This document shows, in pieces, positions 1-13,100 of a stretch of 64,000 bases of DNA. The position numbers were made by a program, and so were the translations under genes. Origin of the DNA: Acanthopleura granulata (taxonomy: Eukaryota > Mollusca > Polyplacophora > Chitonida > Chitonidae). The notes beneath the pieces were generated by a model. The model worked only from the letters and a program-made list of their open reading frames with translations. It was not told the DNA's origin and searched no databases. The stretch is taken from positions 26,058,983 to 26,122,982 of the forward strand of contig JABBOT010000003.1 of NCBI GenBank assembly GCA_016165875.1, in the 5' to 3' direction. Each line of letters opens with the position of its first letter. Position 1 is the stretch's first letter.

Positions 1-196
1 TCATCAAAACATAGTTATTTTATTTATTCAAGTGGTATTTAATTTCATAATTGTAACTTGATCGAAGTACATCATCAAACTAAATTAATCATATATTGGT
101 TAATCCTAATGAGGAGGAGTTGAGTTAAATCACAAATGTCATCAAAACACAGTTATTTTATTTATTCGAGTGGTATTTAATTTCACCATTGTAACA
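1..196. repeat. Spaced direct duplication, ~57 bp unit
   Basis: Bases 1-57 (starting TCATCAAAAC) recur at 139-196 with few changes, an offset of 138 bp. This may be the edge of a longer tandem repeat cut by the window start. Confidence 0.7.
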
Positions 197-3100
197 TTTT
201 CATGTAGTCTTCATTCTGCAGTGTGGACCCTAGCTTGGTTATAGTACTGTAACATGTGAAGGTAGTCTTCATGAAGAATATATTTCAGACTTTAGTTTAA
301 ATAAACATAATGTTTTGATGTTTTCAGTTCTGAAAAAATACAAAAAATGCAAGATAAAGTGGAGTAAAGTTTGGGAAACCCTCAGAAATTTTAAATACTC
401 TACATTTCTAATACTTTTGTTAGATTATGGTCCCATATGATGTCTAATGTAATTCAAGCACATGTACATTGACAGGGGGTTTTCTAGCCACTTTCTTATC
501 GTGTTGTCCACTATGAGAAATATTGGAAAATTAGGTTTTAGACAAATTTTGTAGTGAGTCTTCAATACATTTTGACAAAAATGTTGAGTTTTCTGATTTG
601 TTCAAATTGGGTTTCTAAAAAGAAACTACTGATTGACATGGTGGATGAGTGTTTTTTTATTTCAACAACAAAAATGTCACAGAAATATACATTTGATTAA
701 AAGTGAAAACCAATTTTTTTTATTTTTATTTATAAGAATGATAATAATTTTCGTCTACTCATTCTAGAATGATAATGCAACAGCTTACAGTAATTGAAGC
801 TGATATGGCATCTGTAACTGAATTCAAACTTTTTGCTGTCATATTTGTAGGAGTCTTGGAATTTCTCGTGATCTCTGTATGTATACAATGTAGAATGATA
901 TGCAACTAATGGATAGCTCTGATTGGATTGTTTTCTTTGGAACTTTTTTTTTGAAATTGTCTTTGTAAAATTTAAATACCGATGTGTGATGTCATTCTTT
1001 CAGATTAAAATACATGGTCCTATGGCTTGTTCTGTCCTGTACATGTAAATGTGTGTATGTACTAAAGCCCTCATGGATGTTCCGTGAGCTACGGTGAGAC
1101 TAGTTCTTTCAGGCTGTGACACTTTCATACAGCTGTCTTGCCCCTTTTAGAGAAATACGACACCCTAATTACATTGACGAAACTAACAGAAATTCCTCTC
1201 ACTTGATTTACTTTTTAGACATAAAAAGTTGGCGAGCTGTTACGACGAATCGTCCCAGTATGCATGGCAAACTTTGGCTGACGGTACAAATGTGGCTTTT
1301 GCTTTTTTTGCTACAGTGGCTTTTTTTTGGTATTTTTCTTTTTTTGTTTTTTGCCATGTTTCCCGCTGTGTTTGGTTAATTGGGCTTTGGGTACTGAAGT
1401 GATGTGGAGGCTAGATACATGGATAAGCATGAGGTTTTGATTGGTTCTGAAGGGAGCTTTGAAAATGCGGATTTGTATTTTGACAAGTTTGGACCTGTGA
1501 AGATAATTGGCCGTAGTTACAGTTGGTGTGTTTGAAGGTGAGAATTCTGAGCAGGGAGGCAGAGGTGATAATGCCCTGGGGAAAGGGGGGGTGAGGTTGA
1601 GGGAGGAATGAACCCTGCCAGCCTAATCATGGCTTATTCATCAGTCTCATTGGACTGTGCAGTTTTCAAGGTTCTCTAGGGGCCAACAGCTAAACTGATA
1701 TCTACCTTCAGGGTCATATGAGGAGTTTACCTGGGGGGTGTAACTGTATAGAACTGTCAGTCACAGGCCTCAGATAGCCTTAGGGAGGGGACTGAAATAG
1801 GTGACACCATGTGTATCATTGCCAGACAATATAACCTTGTCATTTTCCATCCTGGAATAAGCCTTGTCAGAACCAACTATGTGATCCTTGATGGATGATT
1901 ACCCCAGACTACCTCAAATTTTGTCCATGAATACGTTGCTTTTTTTTCCTGATTCTAAGAGTTCTGTTGACTTCAGAGAGGTGTTTTGAGGTTTGTTTGA
2001 AATGGATAGGGTGATACCCAGCTGGAGAAATGAAAGTTTTCAGTACCAGAAATAATGCTATATGACATTTATTTTCCTCTGAAAAAGTTTATGTTTGGAC
2101 GAAACTTTAGGTGAATGACAATGTCTGGTATCTGGAAGCTGCCCTCTTGCTCTGGTTAGTCTACATGTACATCATATACATACATATATCTCCTTGTAGC
2201 TTTGGGTTGTGTACATACATGTACAGGTGCCTGGTCTCGACATAAGAGGTGATCAAACCGGCTGGTCATCTGCAGATCTTGCCAGTGTGAATTCAGGGGA
2301 AAATACCCTGATTTCCATGTAGAGTGCAGTGAAATGATAATTTAGAAAAATTTTTCATAAGCTTAGGTATATACATGTATTTCATGATTTCCACATTTTA
2401 TTTTATAAGGGTACGTGTATATGTGCGTGTGATTTGGTCTTAGATTGGAAATTTGCTGTTCCCTGATGCCGTCTACAATAATATAATAATGTATTGTACC
2501 AGTTTAAAATGTGAGTTAAGCACTTGTTTTCAGACCTCCTGACCACACAACAACAAATCTGTCCAAATTTGAACCTCTGGGGCCATAAACTTTGCATCAC
2601 GCTGAAGATTTGAATTTTGAACTGCATATTTGACAGAAATTGCTTTGTGGAATTGGCCTAAGGTCTGAAAATCCATTTGTGCAGAACTTATAAATGGATT
2701 TTTATTTTGCGTAGAACCCAGTACAGTAGAAGGCAGTGAAATTTATGAGAACATGTTGTGTTGTGAAAGGGATACCGGTTTTAAGCGGTTGTACACTTAC
2801 AGCCCATGTTGTTAATATGGGATTGTGCCTATAGATTTCATTCAGGAAGGCGTGCAATGGTTTTGAGTGACTGGTAGAGGGTAGCTCAAGGTTAGACTGT
2901 TCCTCTGATGGACTTGATAACAGTGTTGGCTTCGAAGCTAAAATTAAACATGTCAGATGTAATAACATTTGAACAGATAGCTATCAGGGTTTTCAGCTTA
3001 CTCATTCTGTTTTAATATTGTACATGTTCTTCACATTATAGTTTTAGCTCTATCACTGTTGTAAAGTTACTTGTGCGTTTTGTTCAAATCTTTATGGGTG

Positions 3101-6100
3101 AGCCGAAATAATGAATGTGGCCTGAAGTTTGTTGAGTTCCTGTATATTTTAATACACAGATGGTGTAAAGTTTCGCAATATACGTGTGTGTTCTTCAGTA
3201 TATATTAGACCTACAGAGGAACTTTCATTGAGAACAGAAGTTTAGAACAGAAAGGCACGTGCATCATTTATGTTTTGGTATGATGCAAAGTTTATAGCCC
3301 CAGAAGTTCAGTTTCTGACAAGATTTGTCAATGCATTCTGACATGGTCAAAAAACGAGTGCTTAAATAACAGTGTAAACTGTTACATTACATTATTGTGT
3401 CCGTTGTGGAGGACATCTGCAGAGCAATTGTCAATTCAAGACTGAATTACATATACATGTATATGTACATTTATAAACTGAAATGTCAAATTGTGAAATG
3501 TATACCTAGCGTTATGGAACAACTTCCTGAACTATCAGTTAGGTGGGTTATTGAGTTTTTGAAAATGTATAAAATAAAGCTACAAAACGTTAATGGTTGC
3601 TAGCTGGATGTCCCTTCAGAGAAGAGATGAAGTCAAGATCATGCACAGTTGGTTGTGGCTTTAAGTTAGGAGGTTTGTTATGTACCTGCCAGAGGGCAGT
3701 GGTTTAATCTAGGCTGTCAGGTTTCCTATACAAATAAACCTGACCCATGTTCTATTGGAGAAAATTCATGATTACAGCAGGAAGCCGCTGTCCTGTTAGA
3801 TTAGAAGGTACATATACATGTAGCCTCATGTATATTGGAATCGGCTGTATTCTGAAGCCTTGATTCTGCTTATCCTTGTGCTGATTGCTGCTGATTTAAT
3901 GGAAACTGTGAATACATGTAGATGTGATTTATTTGGAACTGTGAATAGATGTTATTTGTTCCGTTTTTCATCAAATGGAACTAGGTGCAGTACTTGACAG
4001 TTAATTAAAGATTGGACAGAAATGTATGTACAGATTGTGTAGAGAATTTCCTGTTTCAGAACCAGACAGTACTCATTTAAAAGTAACTCAGTATTGTATG
4101 TGAATAGCATCGTGTTCTGGACTAGTGGTATATTTACTGTAAGAGTCATGCACCAGGAAATAGGAAATAATCAGTGAGGAAGTGTGCAATATGCAATTCG
4201 GTAGTTTGCAGGAGGTACTTCTGGAGTATTGCCATATTGAACTAACTGTGTCTCTGTCAGCCCATGTTAATAATGCTCGAACATAGATGACACTCTATTG
4301 TTCTTCACACGCTGTCCCTGTCTTAATCATACCACATGGACATATGGGACATGGATGTTCCCAACCAGATTGAACCAACCACTAGTAATACATGTGCGTG
4401 TGCTGTGTTTACATGCTCAGTGAAATTTGCCAGTTTTAGAGTTAGTAGTGGCATGAGAGCCCAGAGTTGAATATGTACAGAGCTACATATATATCTCAGA
4501 TCTGTTTCATTCATCACTGTTTTGTTTTCAGAAATACAAATCTGTACTATTCTAGTCACTAAGCTGGAACTCGGTCTTTTTGAGTCTGCTGTCCTCAACA
4601 TGTCAAAGCAGTATGCTACTAACATGTTTCCTTTCAACCTACGGTAATACTGACTTTATATCACTTACTTATTCACGGATGATGCACACCATATCGTCAC
4701 AATTAACACAGATGTACTATGTGCATTGACAGTAAGCCAAACTTGGATAACTGCAATTTTCACTTTTACTTGGCTGCAATCTGTTTTGTGTGGAAAGAGA
4801 TGAACCCCTGCAAGCTTTGGGTTGAAACCAAGAAGATATACATCATGAAAAGGCTGTCTACATCTTGCTTAAGAGTCTTAACTTTGTAACTAAAGTTTTG
4901 TTTTAATGAAGGAAAGGGTCAGCATTGTCTGACGGCATTCATGACCCATACCGCTGGCCGTGCTGATTACACGTAACTGACGGGCTGTTGCCGAGAGCTG
5001 ATAATCCATTTCCAGTTTAGTGAGTTTTTACTCCCTACAGTGAATACTGAAAAGATTATTTGCACGTATACCAAGTCATGGACCGACTAAATATTGAGCG
5101 TAAAGCACATTTATACGTTTCATTATTCCTTCAAGCCTACTGAAAACATTCCTTCAGTGTTTCCCATTCATTCCACAAATGCACCATAGGCAAACCACTT
5201 GTTGATAAGTAGCTGTCTACTGGCATGCCCGTGGACAACATTAATCTATTTTGCACTGTATGAAAGCTTAAATTGTTGATTCTACGTAAACGTGCAAACC
5301 TGTTCAAAATTGTTGACTTGCATCTTTTTAAAACAAATGTCCAGCATAGGACACAATGGCTGCGCTCGCGATGTATGGCTAATTGTTGTAAAAAGTTCTT
5401 GGTTAAACTTGATTTTCAGCCATTTTGTGAAGTGGTATGTACATAATACAGCAATCCAACACATGCTCCTTAAAGCCTAGGATCTAACCGTGCTGATGTT
5501 GTTGTGAGAGTGGTAATATTGAGCTTGTCTGTGTCTGGTCCTTAGTGAATATCAGTAGTGTGGTTGTTATCACTGATGGGCAAACAAAAAATAATAATGA
5601 CCAATTCCATCGTTTCTGTTTTTGAGCCTTTCTGCCAATGAATTATTAATCCACTTGCAATGCAGTAATTTTTGAAAGAAAATATATTGATTTTTGTGGA
5701 ATTCTTTTAGAGGGAAAGACCTTCTTGACAGAAGAATATCATTGAAGTGCAGGGTGCTTAACGTAGAAATATTGTTTTAAACACTGCCTCATGGACTGTC
5801 TTAGAGACAGATAAAAAGCTATCCTTTTGTCCATGTTTTATCAAGCCTGATAGGTTTTCATGAAAATGTCAGGATGAATGGCAGGTTTTGTAGAAAATGC
5901 AGTTCACAAAAATGGAGCCCTATGGTTTTAAAACACGATGGACTTAAGTACATTCTGTTCCCGTTAATTCATTCTTTAAAAATTTATATTAGATAAACAC
6001 AGCTGCAGCTTTTCCTGAAGCCAACAAAAGGAATCCCAGAGAATTCAATTGCTTTTGTCCCCAAAGGGTAGTCTGGTGTGCCTGGTGTTAAGAGAACATG

Positions 6101-6736
6101 ATGGTTGTCCCCAGCAACCACGAGAGGCGCTTTTCTTATCACCTGTCACAGCCTCGAGGCAAATTATGCCTTGTTTCCGTGGCAATATTCTGTAAGAAAT
6201 TGCATCCAGTGGCAAATCTTGGTAGATTGAGACAGAAGGTTGGGTGATATCTGGAGAGGACTGGTGTCAGACTTGATGTACAGATAACACCCAACCCTTG
6301 AGTTAGATTACTGCTAAATAGAGAGATAGTAAACATGTCACCTGGCAGCCTTTTGTATGATTCACTATTACATGGACATATTATTTACATGGGTCTAACA
6401 TGGTTAACAGAATGACGGTTAGATATCATTTGTTTTTTTACAATTCAAGAACGAATTATTCAAGAATGCCTTGTTAACTGGATGAAGCTACATGTAGTTA
6501 GAACATGAAAATGATTAATGGTGGAAAAGTTTTGTTCATTTCTGTTGTCAACTGATATGAACAATTCTACCCTTCCGTGCAAGAAACTTTTATCACATTA
6601 GAACACCATGAAATGTTTAGGACCTCATCTATTTATATTGCATGAAACCTAACAATAATACAATGTAATCAGAGGAAAACTTGATGGTGTTAATATGGTG
6701 ACTGTTAATATTATCATATGCACATACACATATATT

Positions 6737-6739
<3 letters not shown>

Positions 6740-6786
<47 letters not shown>

Positions 6787-6787
6787 C
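6740..6787. repeat. (CA)n-(TA)n microsatellite
   Basis: A run of CA dinucleotides from about 6740 to 6771 passes into TATATATA up to about 6787. It lies ~110 bp before exon A of the PTN/MK gene. Confidence 0.95.
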
Positions 6788-6896
6788 ATGTATGTGTAAT
6801 ATTAAGTAAGTACAATAAATGTTTGTATGTGAAGGAAATAAGGGATACATTAATGTTACATTTTGTAAGATTGTAGATTTTCTGTGATTGTTTCAG

Positions 6897-7160
6897 CTTT
6901 GAAGCAGATACCAGGCTGTGACTGGCAGTTGTCAGAATGTAACCCCAAAAAGGGTAGATGTGGGAAAGGGTTCCAGACAGCCACCCTCACCGGATCAGGG
7001 TGCCCTTCCAAGACCAAGAAGGTACGCTGTAAGATTCCGTGTCGGGAAGAGGTTCGTGGACCAATCACAGGCCTGTCTCCGAGTGAGGCGGGGCTAAGAG
7101 GGGAAGCCGTCAGCTCAAGTGTTTCCAGCCTCAACAACAAGCACAGGAAGAACGAAGAAG
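6897..7160 (+). CDS. PTN/MK exon A: N-type domain
   Basis: The acceptor TGTTTCAG ends at 6896 and the donor GTTAGC starts at 7161. The exon encodes about 87 residues. Six cysteines follow the PTN/MK N-domain order: CDW..S.C-NP, CGKG, C and RCKIPC. A ~45-residue tail rich in Ser, Gly, Lys and Arg after the last Cys probably acts as a linker to the repeats. The reading frame enters with one base from an upstream exon. No exon with a signal peptide could be found in 1-6890. Confidence 0.85.
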
Positions 7161-10100
7161 GTTAGCAGAGTTAACTCACCTTCGACCTAAAATGTACTAA
7201 CTGCTACTGTCATAAAATAATTTTAGTGCTAGGCCTTGTAGTGTTAAGAAGGTGGATTAATACTATTGACCAGTCCTATGTAACACTCATGGAGAAAGAG
7301 AATTGTTCATGGTAAGGTGATGTAGGTGATGTGCAAAAAAGAGATACAGGTAAAAATTGGGAATGAGCGGGGATGGATACTTGACCATTTCATATTAAAG
7401 TCCTTCTGAAAAGTAGTTGGAGCTTTATACTATGTCTCAGAATTAAAATGTATATCAGATTCTTGCTGTCATCTAATTGTTTCTTGCCAGTGTGATTTGT
7501 GTAACGAAGGGTTGATGTTGATTCAGTGTCTGGTTGAACCTTTGGCCATGACACTGCATGGAGGTATCTGGATGTGTCAGTACTACTACTGACTACAATA
7601 CTCACTTATGATGTGGAAGGTATTTGTCTGCAGTAAGTGAACTGTTCTGTGGTGTATAATACAGGGCACATAATGTATGGCATTTTGTTTCAATGATACT
7701 TCGAAATAAGGGTATCTCCAGTGTTATATGAAATGCCAGTTCAGTGTCTAGGTCACCATGTATCTGCCAGAGAACTGGTCATTTTAGCATTCCTGTCAAT
7801 TGCTCCACTTCAAAATCATCAACAATATGTTATCAAAGATGAATAATGGCTCCTTCATTTTCTGTGACAGGTTATTGTGTCTCTTTTTATAAAATACTTC
7901 TGAAGCACTTCATGGATAAATTATATCCAAAACTAGTTCCAACCTCTTCTAGATATGCTACATGTATCTATATTTTAAGCTTTTCTGTTCAAAGACTAGA
8001 AGAGCTTATGTACTGACAAGTTGTCTGTCGTCTGTCTGTCTGTGTTAGCCCGGCTGGCCGATCAGCCTCAACTTTTCCTTCAAAATGCTACTCCTCCTGT
8101 AGTTTTTGTCCGATTTCAATGAAACAGGGTTCCTGTGTATTGAGAAACATTATTTGTAATAGTATCAATTTTCAATTTGGATGATCGGCTGTCCGTATAT
8201 CTGTCTGTTCATCCAGGATATGTTAGAATTTTCAAAACGCTACTCCTCCAGTTTTTATCTGATTTACCAACGAAAGTTGGTTCAAGTGTAGACTACATCA
8301 AGATACATAATTCTTAGTAGATTTTCAGTTTCAATGATCAGTTTTCCATCTATTCATCCTGCCTATGTTAATATTTCTGTCAAAATGCTGCTGCTGTTAC
8401 CGTTTTTGTCCAGTTTAAATGATACTTAATACAAGTGTTGACTGCGTCAACATACATAATTGCTGTGTATTGATTCCCGTTTCCAATGTTCTGCTGTCTG
8501 TATGTCTGTCCAGCATCTGTTAATGATTGTTTCAAACTGTTACTCCTCTAACAGGTTGGTTTCCTTTATGGTATTGATATTCAACTTTAATATTTATGCC
8601 GTATTCATAGTATTGATTTTCAGTTTTGATTGTCCATTGTCCAAGTTAACACTTGTTTCTAAATGCTTCTTCCGCAGCTTTTGTGTGATTTCAGTTAACT
8701 TGGTACATTGTAATAAGTACATGTAGAAATAATTGATAGTGTCATTTATCAGTTTCAGTTGAACATTGTCTTTGTACAGTTTTTGTTTAATTTCAGTGAA
8801 ACTAGCTAAAAATAAATCCTGATGAATATAAACACCAACATATATAATTTTGAATTAACTCCCCGTTAATTTCGTCCCTCCCAGTAGAGCTACTTACCAG
8901 AGACAGTTGGAATGAGAAGAAATGGCCAAGTCATGGAAGCAGTATTAATTTTGAACTCAATTTGATAATAATTTTTGACATAAGGTTATTAGTATTCAAG
9001 TTGGCTGCCCTCATAGAGCCGTTGTTCGAAGATGTCTTGCTGTACGCCAAACATTTTCTAAGAGTGACGAACATAGATCCGTGAGAAAAAGCAGGTTGAA
9101 ACATTATATCAAGGCTGGACACGGTTAAAGTTCTGCCAACACGATACGGGAAAATGTGACATTGCAGCTCTTGCCATGAATTTGCCGCTTTGTAACTTTT
9201 TAAATCTGCGTGCTGTCTCCCTGATTCCCGACATACGGAAACCAGGAAAAAAGTCTCTACGTAAGAGTAGATTTGCATCCAAGTTTAGATTGAGATAGTT
9301 TGAAGTATTGAAAATATAATTTTCCTACTGTATATTAATTGATGCTGAATCATTTTATTACATGTACAAGTTTTACAGCTGTTTCTTGAATATGAAAATC
9401 CATCATTGTTTATCTATGTATTTAATTGGTGTTCTTACTGCACTTCGAGAATATTTGACTTCTGGTGACATCAGTGTGATTTATTGGTGGAGGAGACCGG
9501 GCAACTGACTGTTTATATATATATATATTTATGTGCATGTATGTTATTGTAAATAGGTTACAGGGGAGCTGTTTTGCCTGCAGATGCATGGAGGGAATAA
9601 TGAACGCTATTTTTTTAACAATGTCTCCTGGCATTGCTTTGCCAAGTTTAGACGATGGTGTGGAAATCAGCAGCAAATGTGATGATTAAGACCAGGTTCT
9701 GAGGGGTGCAGACTAACATGACCTGCCTTATCAGAGAGATTATAGTTTGGCATGGGGCCATATCTTCATCTGCTTGCATGGAGTAGAGGCTGAAAGAATG
9801 TGGTGTTGTTGACTTGTAGGCCAAAAATGCCGGTACAGTAAAGGCGACTGGAGCCCCTGCGACCCCGCAACACAGAAAATAACGCGAACGCTCACCCTGA
9901 AGCGCGGGGATGCCAGTGTTTGCCCACCAACGAAAGAAATTGTTAAGAAGTGTAGGAAAGGTGACTATAAATCAGAGCGCCTGTCTGTGGCTGGGTGTTC
10001 CTGCTGTACACAGTCTAATTGTCACCAGGACAATGTCTGTCTGCATGTGGCTCCAATTAACACAGTGCCTGCGCTTAGCACTTATTCTGTATGCTTATAA

Positions 10101-13100
10101 ATTACAGGTGTGGTTGACTAAGCAGTACATCTGTTCTCACAACATACATATACATGTAGCCACATGCCAAATACATAACCTTACTACACAGCTGTTACGT
10201 GTTGTCAGGTAGATAGTTACCAGTATTTCTACATGTACACATTAATTAGTGAAATTTTCGTAAACTTCAAGGGATTTCAAGATGAATATTTTTTTCTCAA
10301 AAGTATTTAATTTACTTATTTATTTGATTGGTAAAAAGTATTTTAAAAATATTGACAATGTTCATTTTTAATTCGATTAATGGTTTATGAATAACTCTAA
10401 GGCATTATACGAAGGAAGAGACTTCTAATTGTGATTTAATCAATTAATTGTATGAAAACTGAGAAGTTTGAATGCAAATTCAGAATTGTACCTCTGCCAG
10501 ATTTATGTGCATATCTTGAAAAGCACCAGCTTGGTATAAGTGTTTTTGTCATGATTATCATCACGTCATGAGCAACTTAACTGTATTCCTTATTCATTCA
10601 GGTTATGTGCAAGCTTATTTACTTCAAATATCAAAAACAACTGGAATATCCACTGCTTTTTTGAGTGCTGTGTCATTTAAGAGCATTCATATGCAATGTG
10701 ATGTCAGATATACATGTACTTGTACATATCACATTGTAAAAGTGATCCTTGGCAATGTACATAAAATTATAAAAGCCAGTCTGTAATTATGCCAAGTTCT
10801 TGCATTAATAATGCATTTGTATTTTAGATACTAACCTATGTATGGTAGTTCATTTTTGTTATCGTTTTTCTTTTCTTTATATCTAAGAAATTTGTTGTAT
10901 TCTGCTTTATATTTAACAAATAGTTCTTTCAGATATAAAGGTGACTCAGTGATTAAAAACAAGACAAATGTTATGATGGTTGATGGATCACAGATTAGCA
11001 TCCAGTGTAACTGGAAGACATCTGGAGTTTTGGAAATTATGCTTTACAGTCTAAAATAATTTTAGCACCTAGTGTCAGTAAGTGACTGTTGACAGATTAA
11101 CCATACTGAACTACAGTAATAACAAAGTGATTAAATAAACAGGAGGGGTGAAAAAAATGTTTCCCTTGTCATTAAATCCAGATAAATGGTCTGGCCATGT
11201 AAGCCTAAGAGTTTTACTAATGAAAACATATTAATTTTGTTAATGTCACCAGTTCAGTTAAAGAGTCTTTAAGTTTGAAGTTTAAGGCATTGTTTTTTTT
11301 ACACTTCTGAGACATTGTCAGGAACTTATTAACATAAATTTGTTTTATCTGGATTTACCTTTTCAAAATACTTCACTGTAAAAACTATTAAGCTTTCGTT
11401 CAAAACTGCCTCAATTTCCGTAACAGTTTTCAGTCTGCAGTGAGTTGTGGCAGCACCAAACTTATCAGCTTGAGAATTTTGAATATATTGGTTAAGGTTG
11501 TCGTTGTACATAATGAAAAGCAGCAGCAAGTAGAGTGTGTGTACCAAATTTAGAATTCATAGCTGAAAATGTCTTTGAGAAATCATGCCTACAAGTAACA
11601 CACACATACACTCAGATGGAGAGGTACAAATCAACATAAATGATTCCCCTCATTGCAGTGGAAGGAGGTGTAAAAAAACTGCCAATTATGTGAAGTGTCC
11701 TTACTCAGGCATCCATCTGATCAGCTTTAACCAATCAACTTAACATCGATTTGTAATTAAGCCAATCATCTGCTGATCACCTGCTTCAAAAGTTACTCAC
11801 GTGTTTTCAATTTAATGACTGGCTTAAAATCAACTCTACAGATCACTGGTCTTGGACTTCAGAAACTTGGACTTAAGTATAAGAGGTTTAAGTATGTTAA
11901 TGGAGTGTTAGATTTGACCAATTCGTGTAATGACCGGATGTTTGCTAATGGATCATCACGCAACATGGTGTAATTTGAGAATGCTAGCTCAGTAATTAGA
12001 TTCATTTCCAGGCTTACTAACATGTTCTTTCTTGGACTTGAGAGCATTGTACAAAAAACACAAATGTTGTTGCTTTACTATACAGTTATTTTATTTGCGT
12101 ACCCTTGACATTTGTAGGTTTGAGCATGGTGTTGAATAACATTCCCAAGGGTTTGAGATGATGTTGTAAATTAATGATTAGAAAAGTTTTTAAGGCATGA
12201 AATTCTGTTTTGAGTGGTGAACAATGGCTTTTGTAAAGCTTATTTTTTCTTTCAAAAATTCATAAATTGCATAAACCGTTTGATGAGTTGTTTCTTCATT
12301 CCTGAAAATCCTGAAGAATTTATTTTTTTAAAATTATTCTCCAGCAAAAAAAATGACTACTGAAAATGTACCTAAGGTATACAAGCACCAAAACAAAAGA
12401 GCATTTTGATATAACATTCAAGTTCAGTGGTTTCGTCGGATAGAAATTATTACATGATGAAGACAACTTATCTTGGATTTTTGATGTTCTAGATGACAAG
12501 CACAATTCTGTTGGCCTGAGAGTTCATTGTTTATTGTTGTTTTCTGTGGCAGAGTGTAAGTATGGGAAAGGAACCTGGTCTGAGTGTAACCCTATGACTG
12601 GTTACAAGACACGGACCGCCACCCTGAAAAAGGGGGACACCAACAACTGTTTACCCACCAAGACAGTAACCAGGCGCTGTAAGAAAGGCAAGCAGGGCAA
12701 GAAGAAGAGGAAGAAGAACAAGGTTGGAAAAGCTAAAGGTTTGTGGCAATAGGGCATTGAATAGTGGTTAATATTTTTTCATTTGTGTGCTTTGTGTTAG
12801 TGGCAGTAGAGGTCGATTGGGAAGTCATTGTGGTCTTGGTGGTAGAAATTCATGAGGCATAATTTATGAAAAGTGAACTTGAATTTGAAGTTTTTCAAAT
12901 ATATTTTTTACTCAGAACTTAGTTCGAGGTTATTGCACCAGTGCAGCATTATGAACACATACCTCTCACCAGTGCAGTCGCTGTGAGTTCAAGTCTGGCT
13001 TAAGCTGGCCCCCTCTCCACCTGTCTGTCAGGAATTAGATCGGTCAGCAACCTGCGGATGATCGTGGATTTCCCCAGCACTCCACCCAGTTTCCTCCCAC

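Larger units (their letters stand above)
1..6896. other. AT-rich upstream/intronic stretch without recognised exons
   Basis: No exon with both splice sites and a family match was seen. The stretch holds a spaced duplication near its left edge and a CA/TA microsatellite near its right edge. It is probably the first intron(s) or 5' flank of the PTN/MK gene, whose signal-peptide exon must lie here unseen or before the window. Confidence 0.5.

Noticed and set aside
1116..1379. Hydrophobic frame near the left edge as a signal-peptide exon of the growth-factor gene
   Set aside because: The hydrophobic part comes from T-runs, no donor of the required phase follows it, and no cleavage site is evident.
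6629..6850. Cys/Val-rich frame on the - strand
   Set aside because: It is made by the (CA)n-(TA)n microsatellite.
6884..7165. Treating the N-type domain exon as a complete small gene
   Set aside because: It lacks a real ATG and starts right after a splice acceptor; phase and family order join it to the downstream repeats.
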